Shown: one piece after another, positions 5,776 to 8,475 of the stretch | Layout: every line of letters begins with the position of its first letter | Position numbering within the stretch: position 1 is the stretch's first letter | Assembly (NCBI GenBank): GCA_017861475.1 | Contig: JAGFXV010000041.1 | Span: forward strand, 1-8,475 | Direction of reading: 5' to 3' | Source: Bacillota bacterium | GTDB taxonomy: Bacteria; Bacillota; Syntrophomonadia; Syntrophomonadales; Syntrophomonadaceae | Length of the DNA: 8,475 nucleotides | Notes under the pieces: generated by a model | Told to the model about the DNA's origin: nothing | The model's database searches: none | Seen by the model: only the letters and a program-made list of their open reading frames with translations | Translations under genes and position numbers: made by a program

Positions 5776-6732
5776 ATGAAACTTACCTCAAGAGAACAGG
5801 AGATTGTAGATATATTGTCCCAGGATCCGCTTGCTTCACAGGAAGATCTTGCAACTCGTTTCGGAATCAGCCGCTCTTCCGTAGCTGTTCATATTTCCAA
5901 TTTGATGAAAAAAGGCGTTATTCTTGGCAAAGGATACGTATTCAACAAGAAAGTATCTGCGGTTGTTGTGGGAGAAACACTGCTGCGCATAAACATCGTC
6001 AATAATCATGACTGTCATATTGACACTGAATATTCCGGATTTGCCATGGAAGTAAGTCAGTCTCTGGTCAAACTCGGAATGGTTACCAAATTGTTGACTG
6101 TGCTGGGTGCAGATGAGTTGGGCGATCAGATCCTCAGCAAATTAAAGAACCAGGAAGTCGATGTAAATAATGTAATCAGAGCTGAACATTACAGAACACC
6201 ACGCAAAGTTTATATAGACAACGTTTTGTGTTATTCTGAAAACATAGCGGATGAAAAAGTGAACAGTGACATTGAGAGTCGCGAATGGCTAATGCAAAAC
6301 TGTGACTGGCTGCTGATTGATGGCCAATTTCAAAAAATTGTGGCCAATAAATCAATTTTCCGGGATGAAAACTCCCCGGTAATATGTACATGCAATTACT
6401 GGGATGCTGATTTGCCTGAATATCTTCAGCATTATCATTTGCTGGTACTTGGGGTTGCCGACTTCCGGCAGCTTGATCATCTTCAACAAGCGGGAACGGA
6501 AATGATACAACGGGGCGTGCAGAATTGCCTCATGACCGATGGGAACTCCATGATCATGTGGTTCAGCAAGGATGGCAGCCAGGATTTCACGCTTCCCCCC
6601 AATCAGAGCTTTCACTGTAAAAATGACCTGAATATGTTTCTTGCCGGATTGGTTTACGGGCTTTCAGCGGGATATCCCATGCGACAAGCGATCAGAATTG
6701 CTACTGCTACCGCCTCAAGAAATGAAATATGA
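5776..6732 (+). CDS. Winged-helix transcription factor with a degenerate PfkB-kinase domain
   Basis: This 318-residue cytoplasmic protein starts at ATG 5776 behind GGGGGAAG (5761-5768). Residues 4-57 form a winged helix (SREQEIVDIL, SQEDLATRFGISRSSVAVHI, KKGVILGKGYVF), as found at the N-terminus of some PfkB sugar/nucleoside kinases such as E. coli YeiI. From about 61 the ribokinase-like fold is recognisable (KLGMVTKLLTVLGADELGDQ; FLAGLVYGLSAGYPMRQAIR). The GAGD anion-hole/catalytic motif is replaced by N283-D-L-N286, which puts Asn at the catalytic-base position. The substrate GG-xxx-N motif reads SGFAMEV (87-93). These losses argue against kinase activity. I infer a ligand-sensing regulator built on a kinase scaffold; the ligand and target genes are unknown. 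It lies 46 nt after ftsK with no terminator between and probably shares its transcript. An enzyme with unusual chemistry is less likely. Confidence 0.82.
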   Translation: MKLTSREQEIVDILSQDPLASQEDLATRFGISRSSVAVHISNLMKKGVILGKGYVFNKKVSAVVVGETLLRINIVNNHDCHIDTEYSGFAMEVSQSLVKLGMVTKLLTVLGADELGDQILSKLKNQEVDVNNVIRAEHYRTPRKVYIDNVLCYSENIADEKVNSDIESREWLMQNCDWLLIDGQFQKIVANKSIFRDENSPVICTCNYWDADLPEYLQHYHLLVLGVADFRQLDHLQQAGTEMIQRGVQNCLMTDGNSMIMWFSKDGSQDFTLPPNQSFHCKNDLNMFLAGLVYGLSAGYPMRQAIRIATATASRNEI

Positions 6733-6808
6733 TTTATATAATTAATTTACTATAAGTGTTTATTCATGATTACCATTACAAAAATGTTTGAGATTGAGGT
6801 GAATAATA
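6733..6808. other. 76-bp AT-rich spacer before rodZ
   Basis: No hairpin terminator is seen. A perfect TATAAT occurs at 6737-6742, but the position 17 bp upstream (CTCAAG) is not a -35, so a rodZ promoter here is doubtful. GAGGTG (6796-6801) is the rodZ ribosome binding site. Confidence 0.5.
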
Positions 6809-7537
6809 TTGAGCGGATTTGGTGCCAGATTGCGTGAAGCTCGTGAAAGTCATGGGATTACACTGGAACAGGTCGAAGCAGAAACCAAGATACGCAAGCT
6901 ATATGTTGAAGCTCTGGAAAACGAAAATTTCTCAATACTGCCTCCGCAGGTTTATGCTATAGGTTTTGTAAGACGTTATGCTAAAATGCTTAATCTCGAT
7001 GGTGATGCTTTAAGCAAGGAATTCAAACAACTTGCTTACCCTGAAGTAATTGAAGAATTTGTTCAGGAGAAGCCGGTTAAAGAGAAGAGAAAATTAAGTT
7101 TGCCAAAATTGCCGTATAAGAATATAGCTTTGGCAGCTGTATTTTTATTACTGGCGATCTGGGCGGGGAATCTATTTGCAGACTATTTGGGCAACAGAGT
7201 CCAAAATAATGAACCGAAAACTCCCGTAAAAGTCGGAGACAAGAACCCTCCTCAAGTAGTTCAACCCGGCAAGTCAGAGACTGATCAAATAAAATTGCAG
7301 ATCAAGGTTAAACCAGATATGCAATGCTGGATAAGAGTACTGGCAGATGGCCAGAACAAACTCGAAGCAATTCTTGATGGGGGGCAGGAACAGACCTTTA
7401 CGGCAGAACAAAGCATATATATAAAACTCGGTAATGCCGGAGCGGTTGATATTATAGTCGATGACAAGCCCATCGATCCACTGGGCGAAATTGGACAAGT
7501 AGCAGAAAAGGAATTTACAAAGAGTGACAAGAATTGA
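6809..7537 (+). CDS. rodZ: Cell-shape protein RodZ
   Basis: This 242-residue bitopic membrane protein links the MreB cytoskeleton to the cell-wall elongation machinery. Residues 3-72 form the cytoplasmic Xre-type helix-turn-helix (HTH_25) that contacts MreB in homologues: LREARESHGITLEQVEAETK, then YVEALENENF and VYAIGFVRRYAKMLNLD. A basic juxtamembrane stretch (KPVKEKRKLSLPK) leads to one transmembrane helix at about 104-124. An extracytoplasmic proline/lysine linker follows, and then a C-terminal DUF4115 beta domain (about 161-222, with CWIRVLADG). The start is TTG 6809 with GAGGTG 7 nt upstream. The stop lies inside the rimO start region (14-nt overlap). The position between ftsK and rimO agrees with clostridial synteny. 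Confidence 0.93.
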   Translation: MSGFGARLREARESHGITLEQVEAETKIRKLYVEALENENFSILPPQVYAIGFVRRYAKMLNLDGDALSKEFKQLAYPEVIEEFVQEKPVKEKRKLSLPKLPYKNIALAAVFLLLAIWAGNLFADYLGNRVQNNEPKTPVKVGDKNPPQVVQPGKSETDQIKLQIKVKPDMQCWIRVLADGQNKLEAILDGGQEQTFTAEQSIYIKLGNAGAVDIIVDDKPIDPLGEIGQVAEKEFTKSDKN

Positions 7538-8475
7538 AAACAGTGATTACAGAATTGGTTTTATAAGTCTGGGTTGTGCAAAAAATCAGGTTGACAGCGA
7601 AATAATGCTTGCCAAATTGAAAAATGAAGGTTTTAAAATTGTTTCCGATGTAGAAAGAGCAGATATAGTCATTATCAATACCTGCGGTTTTATCGAAGAC
7701 GCTCGTCAGGAGTCCATAAATACAATTATCGAAACCGGTCAATTGAAAGAACGGGGGCTGTTACAGTATCTCGTTTGTACCGGCTGTCTGGCACAGCGAT
7801 ATGGGCAGGAGTTATTGGACGAATTACCTGAATTGGACGGACTGATTGGTATATCCTTCTTTCCTGAGATTGACAAATATCTGCACAGAATCATCAAGGG
7901 CGAAAGACTGGCGGCAGTAAGTTCTCCTCCGCTTACTTTTATTGAAAAAGGCCCGCGGGTATTAACAACTCCTTCCGGTTCGGCTTATTTGAAGATAACT
8001 GAGGGGTGCAACAATCATTGCAGTTATTGTGCAATTCCATCCATAAGAGGAAGGCTGCGTTCCCGGCCTGCAGAAGAACTGCTGGATGAGGCGAGGGATT
8101 TGGCCGGGAAAGGCATCAAGGAACTGGTGCTGATAGGTCAGGATACAGCTGTATATGGAAAAGATTTGCATGAAGATTTAGGACTGAGCAAACTTTTACA
8201 GCAGCTTGTCAAAGTTGACAATCTGCAATGGATACGTTTGCTCTACTTGCACCCGGCCCATATTAATGAGAATATTATCGCAACCATTGCTGCACAGGAT
8301 AAAGTCCTTCCTTATCTTGATATTCCTGTTCAACATGCCGCAGAAAATATGTTAAAAGCAATGAACCGCAAACACTCATCTGCAGATCTAAGAAGACTGA
8401 TCACACACCTGAGAGAAGAGATCAAGGGGTTGGTTTTGAGAACTACAGTTATGCTGGGTTTTCCAGGTGAAACCG
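7524..8475 (+). CDS. rimO: Ribosomal protein S12 methylthiotransferase RimO (5' part)
   Basis: This radical-SAM enzyme adds a methylthio group to an aspartate of ribosomal protein S12; 317 codons are visible and the gene runs off the window. The N-terminal UPF0004 domain carries the auxiliary-cluster cysteines C18 (SLGCAKNQVDSE), C54 (NTCGF) and C88 (CTGCLAQRY). The radical-SAM cluster is C162-NNH-C166-SY-C169. The motifs CAIPSIRGRLRSRP and GCAKNQVDSE point to RimO rather than MiaB or MtaB, and MLGFPGET is seen at the edge. The C-terminal TRAM domain must lie beyond 8475. The best start is GTG 7524, which overlaps rodZ by 14 nt, with AAAAGGA (7506-7512) as ribosome binding site; no other in-frame start gives the complete N-terminal motif. 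The overlap implies translational coupling to rodZ. Confidence 0.94.
   Translation, partial: MTRIENSDYRIGFISLGCAKNQVDSEIMLAKLKNEGFKIVSDVERADIVIINTCGFIEDARQESINTIIETGQLKERGLLQYLVCTGCLAQRYGQELLDELPELDGLIGISFFPEIDKYLHRIIKGERLAAVSSPPLTFIEKGPRVLTTPSGSAYLKITEGCNNHCSYCAIPSIRGRLRSRPAEELLDEARDLAGKGIKELVLIGQDTAVYGKDLHEDLGLSKLLQQLVKVDNLQWIRLLYLHPAHINENIIATIAAQDKVLPYLDIPVQHAAENMLKAMNRKHSSADLRRLITHLREEIKGLVLRTTVMLGFPGET

Noticed and set aside
6737..6742. TATAAT before rodZ as a promoter
   Set aside because: No acceptable -35 lies 16-18 bp upstream in the end of the preceding gene.
6809..6821. TTGAGCGGATTTG at the rodZ start resembles part of the lac-operator-like site
   Set aside because: It is the coding start of rodZ, lacks the symmetric partner half, and the match is short.

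Overview
The window is a stretch of chromosomal housekeeping genes, all on the + strand, from a low-to-mid GC Gram-positive bacterium. The order dapA – RNase J – tepA – ylzJ – ftsK/spoIIIE – (regulator) – rodZ – rimO matches the dapA–rnjB–tepA–ylzJ–spoIIIE neighbourhood of Bacillus subtilis. It also matches the ftsK–rodZ–rimO(–pgsA–cinA–recA) block common in Clostridia. The presence of tepA and ylzJ, genes typical of endospore formers, and the frequent GTG/TTG starts suggest a spore-forming clostridium. I lean towards a Peptococcaceae/Desulfitobacteriaceae-like organism, but the genus is a guess.

Layout. 1-150 is the 3' end of dapA (lysine/diaminopimelate synthesis), followed by an intrinsic terminator and a second perfect hairpin. 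A promoter with a TATAAT box precedes a strikingly lac-operator-like sequence and then the RNase J gene (335-1996), which ends in a strong terminator. tepA (2114-2830) and ylzJ (2827-3045) form a 4-nt-overlapping pair. A 404-bp gap (3046-3449) begins with a GGGGACGGTTCTCTTG tag resembling sequences found beside REP-associated (Y1) transposases. It then holds AT-rich, apparently decayed sequence, and it ends with a good promoter for ftsK. ftsK/spoIIIE (3450-5729), a winged-helix/PfkB-fold protein (5776-6732), rodZ (6809-7537) and rimO (7524 to the window edge) follow without an obvious terminator, so they may be co-transcribed.

Together the genes serve RNA turnover (RNase J), chromosome segregation into the daughter cell or forespore (FtsK/SpoIIIE), spore-outgrowth proteolysis (TepA, from homologues), cell shape (RodZ) and ribosomal protein S12 modification (RimO). 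The least ordinary items are three. The PfkB-fold protein has an N-terminal DNA-binding domain but has lost the kinase catalytic motif, so it may be a metabolite-sensing transcription factor. A site with 19 of 21 positions identical to E. coli lacO1 lies just downstream of the RNase J promoter. The ylzJ–ftsK gap carries mobile-element-like sequence and a two-codon ORF whose stop overlaps the ftsK start. No CRISPR array, tRNA, rRNA or intact mobile element was seen, and I found no convincing new multi-gene system.
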